DNA of 8,891 nucleotides from Candidatus Ryanbacteria bacterium (GCA_943354465.1 CALRCC010000022.1:1-8891), one strand, 5' to 3'. Shown: positions 1 to 5,771, counted from the stretch's first letter. Translations and numbers: made by a program. Notes: generated by a model not told the origin, from the letters alone.

Positions 1-20
1 CACAAAACATCGCTGCGCCT

Positions 21-70
21 TCCACAGGCTAAAAATCAGCATAAATGCAGATTTTCTTTACGCCTGTGGA
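21..70 (-). repeat. Long imperfect hairpin abutting the 3' end of tRNA-Ala
   Basis: A perfect 9-bp inverted repeat (TCCACAGGC at 21-29, GCCTGTGGA at 62-70) encloses further pairing: 30-31 with 59-60, AAAATC (32-37) with GATTTT (50-55), and GCAT (39-42) with ATGC (45-48). Together they make an almost continuous stem of about 21 bp. On the minus-strand transcript it lies directly downstream of tRNA-Ala and takes in its last three acceptor bases and the discriminator. It could be a processing signal or part of a terminator, but no long U-run follows at once; the nearest is a TTTT on the minus strand near the window edge. The pairing is seen; the role is inferred. Confidence 0.5.
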
Positions 71-139
71 CCGCACCGGGATCGAACCGGTCGCCTCTTC
101 CATGCCATGGAAACGCTCTACCAAATGAGCTAGCGGCCC
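67..139 (-). tRNA. tRNA-Ala (anticodon GGC)
   Basis: Read on the minus strand this is a complete 73-nt cloverleaf. The acceptor is GGGCCGC/GCGGTCC, the D-arm is closed by GCTC/GAGC, the anticodon stem is TTTCC/GGAAG, and the T-arm is ACCGG-TTCGATC-CCGGT. The anticodon loop ATGGCAT gives GGC, which reads GCC and GCU. The third acceptor pair is G3:U70, the classic identity element for alanyl-tRNA synthetase, which supports the assignment independently. The discriminator is A. No CCA is encoded (the next bases are CAG), so a CCA-adding enzyme is needed. It is transcribed away from the Val tRNA, from an AT-rich shared upstream region. Confidence 0.95.
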
Positions 140-196
140 CTTTGAATATTGATTCAAAAAGTATATTATAAAATACGACAAAAATCAAAAAGTATT
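140..196. promoter_or_regulatory. AT-rich divergent promoter region between two tRNA genes, with an 11-nt direct repeat
   Basis: These 57 bases separate the two divergent tRNA genes. On the minus strand a perfect TATAAT lies at 170-165, about 26 nt before tRNA-Ala, which suits a -10 box; the matching -35 is weak. On the plus strand TATAAA at 167-172 could serve tRNA-Val. The sequence TCAAAAAGTAT occurs twice, at 154-164 and 185-195, 31 bp apart start to start (about three helical turns). The repeat is seen. Its use as an operator or UP-like element is only a guess. Confidence 0.5.
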
Positions 197-271
197 GCAT
201 CCTTAGCTCAGTGGTAGAGCGTTCCGTTCACATCGGAAAGGCCGCAGGTTCGATCCCTGCATCGTCCACCA
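197..271 (+). tRNA. tRNA-Val (anticodon CAC) with a defective acceptor stem
   Basis: The body is a good tRNA: D-arm GCTC-AGTGGTA-GAGC, anticodon stem TTCCG/CGGAA with loop TTCACAT (anticodon CAC, reading GUG), variable loop AGGCC, T-arm GCAGG-TTCGATC-CCTGC, discriminator A and an encoded CCA at 269-271. The valine identity bases A35, C36 and A73 are all present. The acceptor stem is odd. The 5' strand GCATCCT (197-203) faces ATCGTCC (261-267), giving C-C, C-C and C-U mismatches at pairs 2:71, 5:68 and 6:67, and only G1:C72, A3:U70, U4-G69 and U7:A66 pair. Three changes to the 5' strand would restore a full stem. It may be a decaying or redundant isoacceptor, or a sequence error; a working tRNA is not assured. 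Confidence 0.75.
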
Positions 272-275
272 ATAC

Positions 276-332
276 AAAGCTCAACGGCTTTTTCAAAGTC
301 AGAAGGTGGGACGAGCTTCGCGCGGCTTTTTT
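276..332 (+). terminator. Possible weak terminators after tRNA-Val; rest of 272-444 is gene-free
   Basis: Two small hairpins with T-runs follow the tRNA. AAAGC (276-280) pairs with GCTTT (287-291) and runs into five Ts. AAAGTC (295-300) can pair with GGCTTT (324-329), with GAAG/CTTC inside and a T-run at 327-332. Both stems are weak. I see no gene in 272-444. It also holds two TATAAT boxes (355-360 and 373-378) and a small CCTAAA/TTTAGG hairpin (381-386 with 400-405) in the presumed leader of the next gene. Confidence 0.3.
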
Positions 333-369
333 CTTTATCCACAGAGCACGAGAATATAATGTTGTTTCT

Positions 370-378
370 TGGTATAAT
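370..378 (+). promoter_or_regulatory. Extended -10 promoter for the TM_helix protein
   Basis: TGG followed by a perfect TATAAT (373-378) is an extended -10 box. A second TATAAT lies just upstream at 355-360. No good -35 is seen, which extended -10 promoters tolerate. Start of transcription would be near 385, giving a leader of about 60 nt with a possible hairpin at 381-405 before the ATG at 445. Confidence 0.5.
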
Positions 379-444
379 GGCCTAAAGGTCAAAAGTCTAT
401 TTAGGTAGTCGAGATTAGTTTATTTACATAAAGTAATAATATAT

Positions 445-1134
445 ATGCAAGACAAGTTAGGACAAGTGGGCATTGATGCCCTACGTGAAGCTGCAAGTTC
501 TCTTCTTATTGGTATAGCGACATTTTTGCCACGCTTTTTAGTGGCGATTTTTTCGTTTGTAGTTCTATGGATAGTAGCAGTTATTGTTGGCCGTTTGGTT
601 GAGCAAGTCGTGCGTGCGCTCAAGGTTGACTCACTACTCGAGAGTTTGGGTGCAGAGGAGCCAATTAGCCGCGCAGGATACAAGCTTAATGTTGGCGCAT
701 TTTTGGGAGGTCTCGTTCGATGGTTCTTTGTCATCGTCGGTTTTTTGGTCGCCGTTGATGTCATGCATTTGACAGCTGTCGGTGAATTCCTCTCCAACGT
801 TGTACTTGGATATATTCCAAATGTGATTGTAGCGGCCATTATTGTGATAGCAGCAGCTCTTTTGGCTGATGTATCACAAAAAGTAGTACGAGGATCTGCA
901 CAAGCAGCTCGTATGCCAGCTGCATCATTTATTGGAGGTATCACAAAGTGGTCAATCTGGATTTTTGCAATCTTAGCCGCTCTATTCCAACTCGGTGTTG
1001 CGGTTGAACTTATCCAGACTGTAGTGACTGCATTTGTCGCTATGCTCGCGATTGCTGGCGGTCTTGCCTTCGGTCTTGGAGGCAAAGAGCATGCGTCTGA
1101 GGTAATCTCAAAGCTCAAGCGCGATCTCAAATAA
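445..1134 (+). CDS. TM_helix / MscS-like small membrane protein (229 aa)
   Basis: This is a very hydrophobic protein with about five membrane helices, near residues 18-48, 82-105, 116-141, 160-183 and 188-212. Two segments resemble each other (from LPRFLVAIF at 28 and from IPNVIVAAI at 124): a helix, a basic or amphipathic stretch, then a small-residue segment. This matches the repeated TM_helix unit of CmpX-like proteins related to mechanosensitive channels. The last helix and the motif GLAFGLGGKEHA (206-217) recall the pore helix and following turn of MscS. There is no MscS beta domain after it, so the protein ends where MscS would continue. A role in the membrane as a channel or osmotic-stress protein is inferred from family resemblance only. 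It stands alone between its own promoter and a strong terminator. The ATG has no clear Shine-Dalgarno sequence. Confidence 0.8.
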   Translation: MQDKLGQVGIDALREAASSLLIGIATFLPRFLVAIFSFVVLWIVAVIVGRLVEQVVRALKVDSLLESLGAEEPISRAGYKLNVGAFLGGLVRWFFVIVGFLVAVDVMHLTAVGEFLSNVVLGYIPNVIVAAIIVIAAALLADVSQKVVRGSAQAARMPAASFIGGITKWSIWIFAILAALFQLGVAVELIQTVVTAFVAMLAIAGGLAFGLGGKEHASEVISKLKRDLK

Positions 1135-1153
1135 TAGCTCGTTTTGACCTTCT

Positions 1154-1180
1154 AAAACCCCCCGCAAAACGGGGGGTTTT
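1154..1180 (+). terminator. Strong intrinsic terminator after the TM_helix gene
   Basis: A perfect 11-bp stem, AAAACCCCCCG (1154-1164) with CGGGGGGTTTT (1170-1180), around a CAAAA loop starts 19 nt after the stop codon. The flanking A and T tracts would let it work in both directions. It insulates the rRNA unit from the gene upstream. Confidence 0.9.
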
Positions 1181-1209
1181 GCTTTGTCCACAAATGTAAT
1201 TGGTAGTTA

Positions 1210-1238
1210 TTGACACCAGAAAAAGATGGGAGTACAAT
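1210..1238 (+). promoter_or_regulatory. Near-consensus sigma70 promoter of the 23S-5S unit
   Basis: A perfect TTGACA (1210-1215) and TACAAT (1233-1238) are separated by exactly 17 bp, the best-matching promoter in the window. Transcription would begin near 1245. It lies between the terminator of the preceding gene and the 23S, with no 16S in between, so it most likely drives the rRNAs directly. The rRNA assignment rests on position and strength. Confidence 0.85.
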
Positions 1239-1287
1239 GTCTCTACGAATGAATACGGTTTTTGTACGAAATATCTTTGTGAGCGGA

Positions 1288-1345
1288 CGACCGTAAGGTC
1301 GCTACGGTGCTTGATTTATAGCATCCTCCGCTCGGAGGATGTTTT
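1288..1345 (+). terminator. Structured rRNA leader ending in a terminator-like hairpin
   Basis: CATCCTCC (1322-1329) pairs perfectly with GGAGGATG (1334-1341) around a GCTC loop and is followed by TTTTCGTTT, which looks like an intrinsic terminator about 75 nt before the 23S. Upstream are CGACC-GTAA-GGTCG (1288-1301) and an exclusive alternative, ACCGTA (1290-1295) with TACGGT (1303-1308). A second TACGGT at 1254-1259 could also pair with ACCGTA. GGTGC (1306-1310) can pair with GCATC (1321-1325), which would break the terminator stem. This could be an attenuator, or positions 1245-1345 could be a separate small RNA of about 100 nt. The pairings are seen; the regulation is inferred. Confidence 0.5.
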
Positions 1346-1363
1346 CGTTTCTGAATGATTGAA

Positions 1364-1373
1364 TCTTTGAAAA
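1364..1373 (+). promoter_or_regulatory. boxA-like antitermination site before the 23S
   Basis: TCTTTGAAAA matches the core of the Bacillus-type rRNA boxA (known form TGTTCTTTGAAAACT), the binding site for NusB-S10. It sits about 45 nt before the mature 23S, where bacterial rRNA operons usually carry a second boxA in the 16S-23S spacer. Because it lies downstream of the leader hairpin, it could protect elongation through the 23S but would not by itself suppress that hairpin. Confidence 0.5.
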
Positions 1374-1384
1374 TTTGGCAAGAA
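1370..1384 (+). repeat. 5' arm of the 23S processing stem
   Basis: AAAATTTGGCAAGAA is perfectly complementary over 15 nt to TTCTTGCCAAATTTT at 4569-4583. The two arms bracket the 23S and would form the long duplex that RNase III cuts to free pre-23S rRNA. Since this arm must be transcribed, the rRNA promoter has to lie upstream of 1370. Confidence 0.85.
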
Positions 1385-1645
1385 TCTAACACAAATAAGG
1401 GTAATATATGCATTTTCTAACGGAGAACGTAAGAGCGTATGGTGGATGCCTAGGCTTCAAAAGGCGATGAAGGACGTGGCTTGGCTGCGATAAGCGTCGG
1501 GGAGGTGTCGAGCAACCTTTGATCCGACGATGTCCGAATGGGGAAACCCTCTATGACGAAAATTCATAGAATCTTGCGCATTAGAGCGTAAGGAGCGCAC
1601 CCAGGGAAGTGAAACATCTCAGTACCTGGAGGAAAAGAAAAAAAT

Positions 1646-1700
1646 GAAATATTTAGAACACTGGCCTAATACCAATTGGGGCAAGTGTTTTAAATGTTTC
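1646..1700 (+). other. Hairpin insertion in 23S domain I
   Basis: Between GGAAAAGAAA and CCCCTAGTAGCGGCGAGCG, where E. coli has only a short loop (about position 270), there is an extra stem. The 17 bases at 1646-1662 pair with 1684-1700 with no mismatch apart from two G-U pairs, capped by a 21-nt loop (1663-1683) with further GCC/GGC pairing. It adds roughly 55-60 nt. It could stay as an expansion segment or be cut out as an intervening sequence; the sequence alone does not decide. Confidence 0.75.
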
Positions 1701-1997
1701 TCATTCCCCTAGTAGCGGCGAGCGAAAAGGGAAGAGCCCAAACCTTTCACCGTGTATCTATTGGTTTACCAACGGGTACACAGAAAGGGGTTGTAGGGCG
1801 ATATATTCTCGCAAGAGAGATAAGTTACAAAAGTTGGTATGTAGCAGAAGGTGGCTGGAAAGCCCCGCCAGAGCAGGTGATAGCCCTGTAAGCGAAACAC
1901 ATCATCACTTATTTTATATCGTTCCTGAGTACTTCGACACATGTTAGGGTCGGAGGAATCCGGCAGCACTATACTGCCAAGGCTAAATACTTTTGAA

Positions 1998-2037
<40 letters not shown>

Positions 2038-2237
2038 CAGCCCGGTAAGGGCGATGAAATAGTATCTGAAACCATATGCTTACAAAGAGTCGGAGCTCCC
2101 TTTGCAGCAATGCAAAGTGCGGGTGACGGCGTGCCTATTGAAGAATGAGCCAACGAGTTATCGTAGATTACGTAATCTAAGTTCCCTCAGGGAACGGAGG
2201 TGGAGCGAAAGCGAGTCTGAATAGGGCGATTATCAAT

Positions 2238-2286
2238 CTATAAACTTGCATCGCCTTTGCGCAAGCAAAGACGGGCCGGTTTATGG
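2238..2286 (+). other. Hairpin insertion in 23S domain II
   Basis: Between GAATAGGGCG and the conserved TAGACCCGAA the spacing is about 75 nt, against roughly 30 in E. coli. The extra part folds as CTATAAAC (2238-2245) with GTTTATGG (2279-2286), and inside it CTTTGC-GCAA-GCAAAG (2255-2270), a perfect 6-bp stem with a GCAA tetraloop. It lies around E. coli positions 640-660. The stable GNRA cap suggests a retained expansion rather than a removed piece, but this is inference. Confidence 0.7.
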
Positions 2287-4568
2287 GTTGAACGTAGTAT
2301 ACGATAGACCCGAAGCCAGGTGAGCTTGCCATGACCAGGGTGAACATTTGGGAAACCAAATGGGAGGCCCGAACCGGTGAGCAGTGCAAAACTCTCGGAT
2401 GAGTTGTGGTAAGGAGTGAAAAGCTAATCGAACCTGGTAATAGCTGGTTCTCTCCGAAATAGCTTTTGGGCTAGCGCCTAGTACAAGCCAACAGGTAGAG
2501 CACTGGAAGGATCTGAAAGGGAGCAATCTCGCGGATCCTATCAAACTCCGAATGGTTGGTGTTTCGGCTAGGTAGTCAGACTACGGGGGCTAAGCTCCGT
2601 CGGTCAAAAGGGGAAGAGCCCGGATCGCCATCTAAGGTCCCTAAATCTATGCTCAGTGCAAGTAAGGAGGTGGAGTTTTTAAAACAGCGAGGAGGTTGGC
2701 TTAGAAGCAGCCATCCTTTAAAGAGTGCGTAACAGCTCACTCGTCGAAAGACTCTGCGCCGAAAATAATCGGGGCTTAAGCATAGTACCGAAGGTGCGAA
2801 TTTATTTTGCTTTTGCAAAATATCTGGTAGGAGAGCATTTCATGTGCTGTGAAGCCGGACTCGTGAGAGCCGGTGGAGCGCATGGAAGAGAGAATGTTGG
2901 CACAAGTAACCACAAGCAAGGTGAGAGCCCTTGCCGCCGAAAGTACAAGGTTTCCTTGGCAATGATGGTCATCCAAGGGTTAGTCGGGCCTAAGCCGATG
3001 ACGAAAGTCGCAGGCGATGGACATATGGTTAATATTCCATAACTCGGTCGTATATCGATGGAGGGACGGAGTCTAGTATGCAGAGCGTATTATTGGATTT
3101 ACGTTCGTTGCGTAAAGATGTATCCCAGGAAAATCCAGGATACTGAGTTTAATCTCAAATTTAAGCGTTGCGAAAATTTCTTCCTTCGGGTTGAGAAATT
3201 TTGCAAAGCAGGCTTCCAAGAAAAACTTCTAAGATTATATACGATTGAACCGTACCGCAAACCGACACAGGTGTGCAGGTCGAGTAGACCAAGGCGAACG
3301 GGTGAGACCTCCCTAAGGAACTCGGCAAAAAAGCGGCCGTAACTTCGGGATAAGGCCTGCCCCGATTCGATATAGCAATATATTGAAGGCGGGGCCGCAG
3401 CGAAAGATTCTCTGGCGACTGTTTATCAAAAACACAGCTCCCTGCGAACTCGTAAGAGTATGTATAGGGGGTGACGCCTGACCAATGCGAGAAGGTTAAA
3501 TATTGTTGGTGTATGTCAGTAATGGTGTATGCTGCACGGTATAAGCCCTCGTCAATGTCGGCGATAACTATAATCGTCCTAAGGTAGCGCAATTCCTTGT
3601 CGGGTAAGTTCCGACGCGCACGAAAGGCGTAACGACTGGAGAACTGTCTCAGGGAGGTGCCCGGTGAAAATGCGATGCCGGTGAAGATGCCGGTTACCCG
3701 CAGTTAGACGAAAAGACCCCGGAAGCTTTACTGCAGCTTGGTATTGGGTATAAGTCTTTTATGCGTAGCGTAGTGGGGAGACTTTGAAGTGGTCCTTTTG
3801 GGGGCCATGGAGTCGCCAATGAAACACCCATCTTAATTGAGTTATATCCTAACCCGTGCGGCAAAAACGCACAGGAACAGTGCCTGGTGGGCAGTTTTGG
3901 TGGGGCGCTATCCTCCTAAAAAGTAACGGAGGAGTTTACAAAGGTCAGCTAGGCGCGGATGGAAATCGCGCTCGTCGTGCAATAGCATAAGCTGGCTTAA
4001 CTGCGAGACGGACATGTCGAGCAGATACGAAAGTAGAATATAGTGATCCGATCGTGGGTATTAGACGCCGCGAAAGCTCAACGGATAAAAGTTACTCCGG
4101 GGATAACAGGCTGGTACCGCCCAAGAGTCCATATCGACGGCGGTGTTCGGCACCTCGATGTCGGCTCGTCCTATCCTGGGGGTGGAGAAGCTCCCAAGGG
4201 TTTGGCTGTTCGCCAATTAAAAGGGTACGTGAGCTGGGTTCAGACCGTCGTGAGACAGGTTGGTCTCCTATCTACTGCGGGCGTAGGTTCTTGAGGGGCG
4301 TTCTTCCTAGTACGAGAGGACCGGAAGGAACGAACCTCTGGTGTATCGGTTGTCACGCCAGTGGCACTGCCGAGTAGCTATGTTCGGATGGGATAAGCGC
4401 TGAAAGCATATAAGCGCGAAGCCCACCCCAAGATAAGGAACCGTTTGAGGACCGTGAGAGACTATCACGTTGATAGGCCCTAGGTGTACGCACAGCAATG
4501 TGTTTAGCCGAGGGGTACTAATAGTCCGAGTTCTCCGTTAGACAATGTATAGATTGCCTATGGTTTTT

Positions 4569-4583
4569 TTCTTGCCAAATTTT
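4569..4583 (+). repeat. 3' arm of the 23S processing stem
   Basis: TTCTTGCCAAATTTT pairs with 1370-1384 over 15 bp. It lies about 27 nt after the mature 23S end and 28 nt before the 5S, so cutting this duplex would separate the two rRNAs. Confidence 0.85.
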
Positions 4584-4610
4584 TTTTGAAAATTATATAT
4601 TTTGAGTCCA

Positions 4611-4723
4611 AGGTCCTGGTGGCTCGTCACGGTGGTACTACCTCTTCCCATTCCGAACAGAGTCGTAAAACGCCGTTGAGCCGATGATACTCATCAGGGG
4701 ACAGTAGGTCGCCGCCAGGACTT
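4611..4723 (+). rRNA. rrf: 5S ribosomal RNA
   Basis: The terminal helix GTCCTGG (4613-4619) with CCAGGAC (4715-4721) and internal blocks such as CTCTTCCCATTCCGAACAGAG (loop B/C region) and CAGTAGGTCGCCGCC identify a bacterial 5S of about 112 nt. It follows the 23S by about 70 nt in the same direction, the normal order. Outside it TTTGAGTC (4601-4608) pairs with GACTCAAA (4726-4733), and AAG/CTT-like pairs connect that to the terminal helix, forming a continuous processing stem. The ends are accurate to within about two bases. Confidence 0.95.
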
Positions 4724-4735
4724 TTGACTCAAATA

Positions 4736-4764
4736 TTGACTTTTATCCTAGCATGTGTTATGCT
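4736..4764 (+). promoter_or_regulatory. Strong extended -10 promoter for the small secreted peptide
   Basis: TTGACT (4736-4741) and TATGCT (4759-4764) lie 17 bp apart, and TGT just before the -10 makes it an extended -10 box. It begins only about 13 nt after the 5S. Its -10 box overlaps the terminator hairpin assigned to the rRNA unit. Transcription would start near 4771, giving a 5' leader of about 40 nt. Confidence 0.75.
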
Positions 4765-4770
4765 TTTTTT
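4750..4770 (+). terminator. Probable terminator of the 23S-5S unit
   Basis: AGCAT (4750-4754) pairs with ATGCT (4760-4764) around GTGTT, followed by a run of seven Ts (4764-4770). The stem is only 5 bp and AT-rich, so termination may be incomplete and rRNA transcripts may read into the peptide gene. The hairpin shares its bases with the -10 box of the next promoter. Confidence 0.55.
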
Positions 4771-4796
4771 GGTTAAGAGTTCATTGTTTTTTATTT

Positions 4797-4805
4797 AGAG
4801 GAGGA
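4797..4805 (+). promoter_or_regulatory. Strong ribosome binding site fixing the 4812 start
   Basis: AGAGGAGGA contains a perfect GGAGG (4800-4804), seven bases before the ATG at 4812. It is the only strong Shine-Dalgarno sequence in the window. It decides for this start over the earlier in-frame ATG at 4755, which lies upstream of the predicted transcription start. Confidence 0.85.
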
Positions 4806-4811
4806 CAGAGT

Positions 4812-4940
4812 ATGAATAGGATCGCGTCTTTTGTTATTGCAATGTTGGTTGCCATGGCAACAGCACTTGCTGCTACGGAATACGTTAAAGATGCGCATGT
4901 TTTCGATGAGCCACCCGCGCACATCTACAACGAGCCATGA
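4812..4940 (+). CDS. Small secreted acidic peptide with an HxxxEP repeat (42 aa)
   Basis: I do not recognise this gene. The product has 42 residues: MNR, a hydrophobic core at 4-20 (IASFVIAMLVAMATALA), then a signal-peptidase-I-like site near ALA-A|T, leaving a mature peptide of about 21 residues from TEYVKDA onward. Its last 14 residues are a near repeat, HVFDEP-PA-HIYNEP, of pattern H-[VI]-[FY]-[DN]-E-P. The two copies use mostly different codons, so the likeness is kept at protein level. The mature part is acidic, with five Asp/Glu against one Lys and two His, and has no Cys. It has its own promoter, a strong ribosome binding site and a strong terminator, so it is very likely real and well expressed. 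It could be a secreted signal, metal-binding or surface peptide; the function is unknown. Confidence 0.75.
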   Translation: MNRIASFVIAMLVAMATALAATEYVKDAHVFDEPPAHIYNEP

Positions 4941-4953
4941 TAAGCGAATGAGC

Positions 4954-4992
4954 AAAAAGGCATGAAGCGGCATCGGTCGCTTCATGCCTTTT
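4954..4992 (+). terminator. Strong intrinsic terminator after the small peptide gene
   Basis: A perfect 14-bp stem, AAAGGCATGAAGCG (4956-4969) with CGCTTCATGCCTTT (4978-4991), has an 8-nt loop. An A-tract lies before it and TTTTATTTT after it. It begins 13 nt past the stop codon and closes the single-gene unit. It also covers the earlier in-frame ATG (4962) of the next gene, which speaks against that start. Confidence 0.92.
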
Positions 4993-4996
4993 ATTT

Positions 4997-5005
4997 TGAT
5001 ATAAT
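4997..5005 (+). promoter_or_regulatory. Extended -10 promoter giving a likely leaderless mRNA
   Basis: TGA followed by a perfect TATAAT (5000-5005) is an extended -10 box; the -35 position falls inside the preceding terminator and is poor. Transcription would begin near 5012, and the best ATG is at 5013, so the mRNA would have almost no 5' leader. This fits the lack of any ribosome binding site there. Confidence 0.6.
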
Positions 5006-5012
5006 ATATTTA

Positions 5013-5771
5013 ATGAGACTTTGGACACTAAAGCGGAGATTAGCTGGATTTGGCATTCTCTTCCTTTTGCTTGGGATTTTGATTACCGTGCTCGCGTGGT
5101 CATTTTGGCCACAGCCATCATGTGTTGATGAAAAGCAAAATGGCGCAGAAGAAGGAGTTGATTGTGGTGGATCTTGTACAAATAAATGCTTTGGCGAGAT
5201 TGCCAAGCCCCCAATTGTGCTCTGGAAAGATCATTTTGCCGTACGGTCTGGTGTTTTTGATGTAGGAGCCCTTATAGAGAACCAAAATATTAAGCTTGGA
5301 GCCAAAAAATTTGAATATATCTTTCGTGTTTATGACAGAGCTGGATTGCTTGTATCCAAAAAAGATGGGAATACGTTTATTTATCCAGGAGAGCAGACAT
5401 TTATTTTTGAAAGCAATTTAGTGACAGGACCCTTATATCCTTCGTATGTTGAGTTTGATTATAAGCCGATAGCGTGGGAGCGGATGACCATGAGTGACCC
5501 GCTTAAGATTGATTTGGTCGGGCAGAGCTATGAGGAAACCCCAAATCCAATAGTCCGTGCGACTTTGGCCAACAGATCTTTGTTTGAAGAAAAAAATATT
5601 GAGATTACATTACGTCTCGAAAACGCAGATGGCAACGCATACGCCGCAAGCAAGACTGTCATAGATATATTCCCACCTCAATCGACTAAAGACGTGATCT
5701 TTACATGGCCACCATCTTCATTTGAGAAGCCAAAAACTATCGCGCCACTTTACCGCAGGATATTGCGATGA
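5013..5771 (+). CDS. Membrane-anchored Cys-motif protein (252 aa), function unknown
   Basis: The start is set at 5013 because the earlier ATG (4962) lies in a terminator and a -10 box ends at 5005. From here the protein begins with a basic stretch (KRR at 7-9) and one membrane helix at about 11-32, so the bulk should be outside the cytoplasm. Next comes a four-Cys motif, C37-V-D then N43-G-x-E-x-GVDCGG, with C51, C55 and C59. This short module is common just outside the membrane anchor in Patescibacteria and some DPANN proteins and probably forms two disulfides or a small metal site. Residues 62-252 look beta-rich and could be two immunoglobulin-like domains, meeting near 165-175. It is the first gene of the right-hand cluster and sits 15 nt before the RodA-like gene, which suggests an envelope role. 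Confidence 0.75.
   Translation: MRLWTLKRRLAGFGILFLLLGILITVLAWSFWPQPSCVDEKQNGAEEGVDCGGSCTNKCFGEIAKPPIVLWKDHFAVRSGVFDVGALIENQNIKLGAKKFEYIFRVYDRAGLLVSKKDGNTFIYPGEQTFIFESNLVTGPLYPSYVEFDYKPIAWERMTMSDPLKIDLVGQSYEETPNPIVRATLANRSLFEEKNIEITLRLENADGNAYAASKTVIDIFPPQSTKDVIFTWPPSSFEKPKTIAPLYRRILR

Noticed and set aside
67..271. tRNA genes as an attachment site of an integrated element
   Set aside because: No integrase, no duplicated tRNA 3' end and no element-like genes are seen in the window.
211..408. 65-codon open frame on the plus strand
   Set aside because: It begins inside tRNA-Val and runs through its terminator-like region; no ribosome binding site and no protein-like composition.
420..1130. 236-codon open frame on the minus strand
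   Set aside because: It is the antisense shadow of the TM_helix gene, rich in Thr, Ala and Ile from reversed hydrophobic codons, with no promoter or family features.
2164..2179. Perfect palindrome TAGATTACGTAATCTA as an operator or mobile-element end
   Set aside because: It lies within 23S domain I/II and is best explained as an rRNA hairpin, like the adjacent GTTCCC/GGGAAC stem.
4755..4811. Earlier in-frame ATG for the small peptide
   Set aside because: It lies in the terminator/promoter overlap, upstream of the predicted transcription start, and would bury the signal peptide; the strong GGAGG fixes the start at 4812.
4962..5012. Earlier in-frame ATG for the Cys-motif protein
   Set aside because: These codons coincide with the 14-bp terminator and the -10 box, and the added residues do not look like part of a signal anchor.
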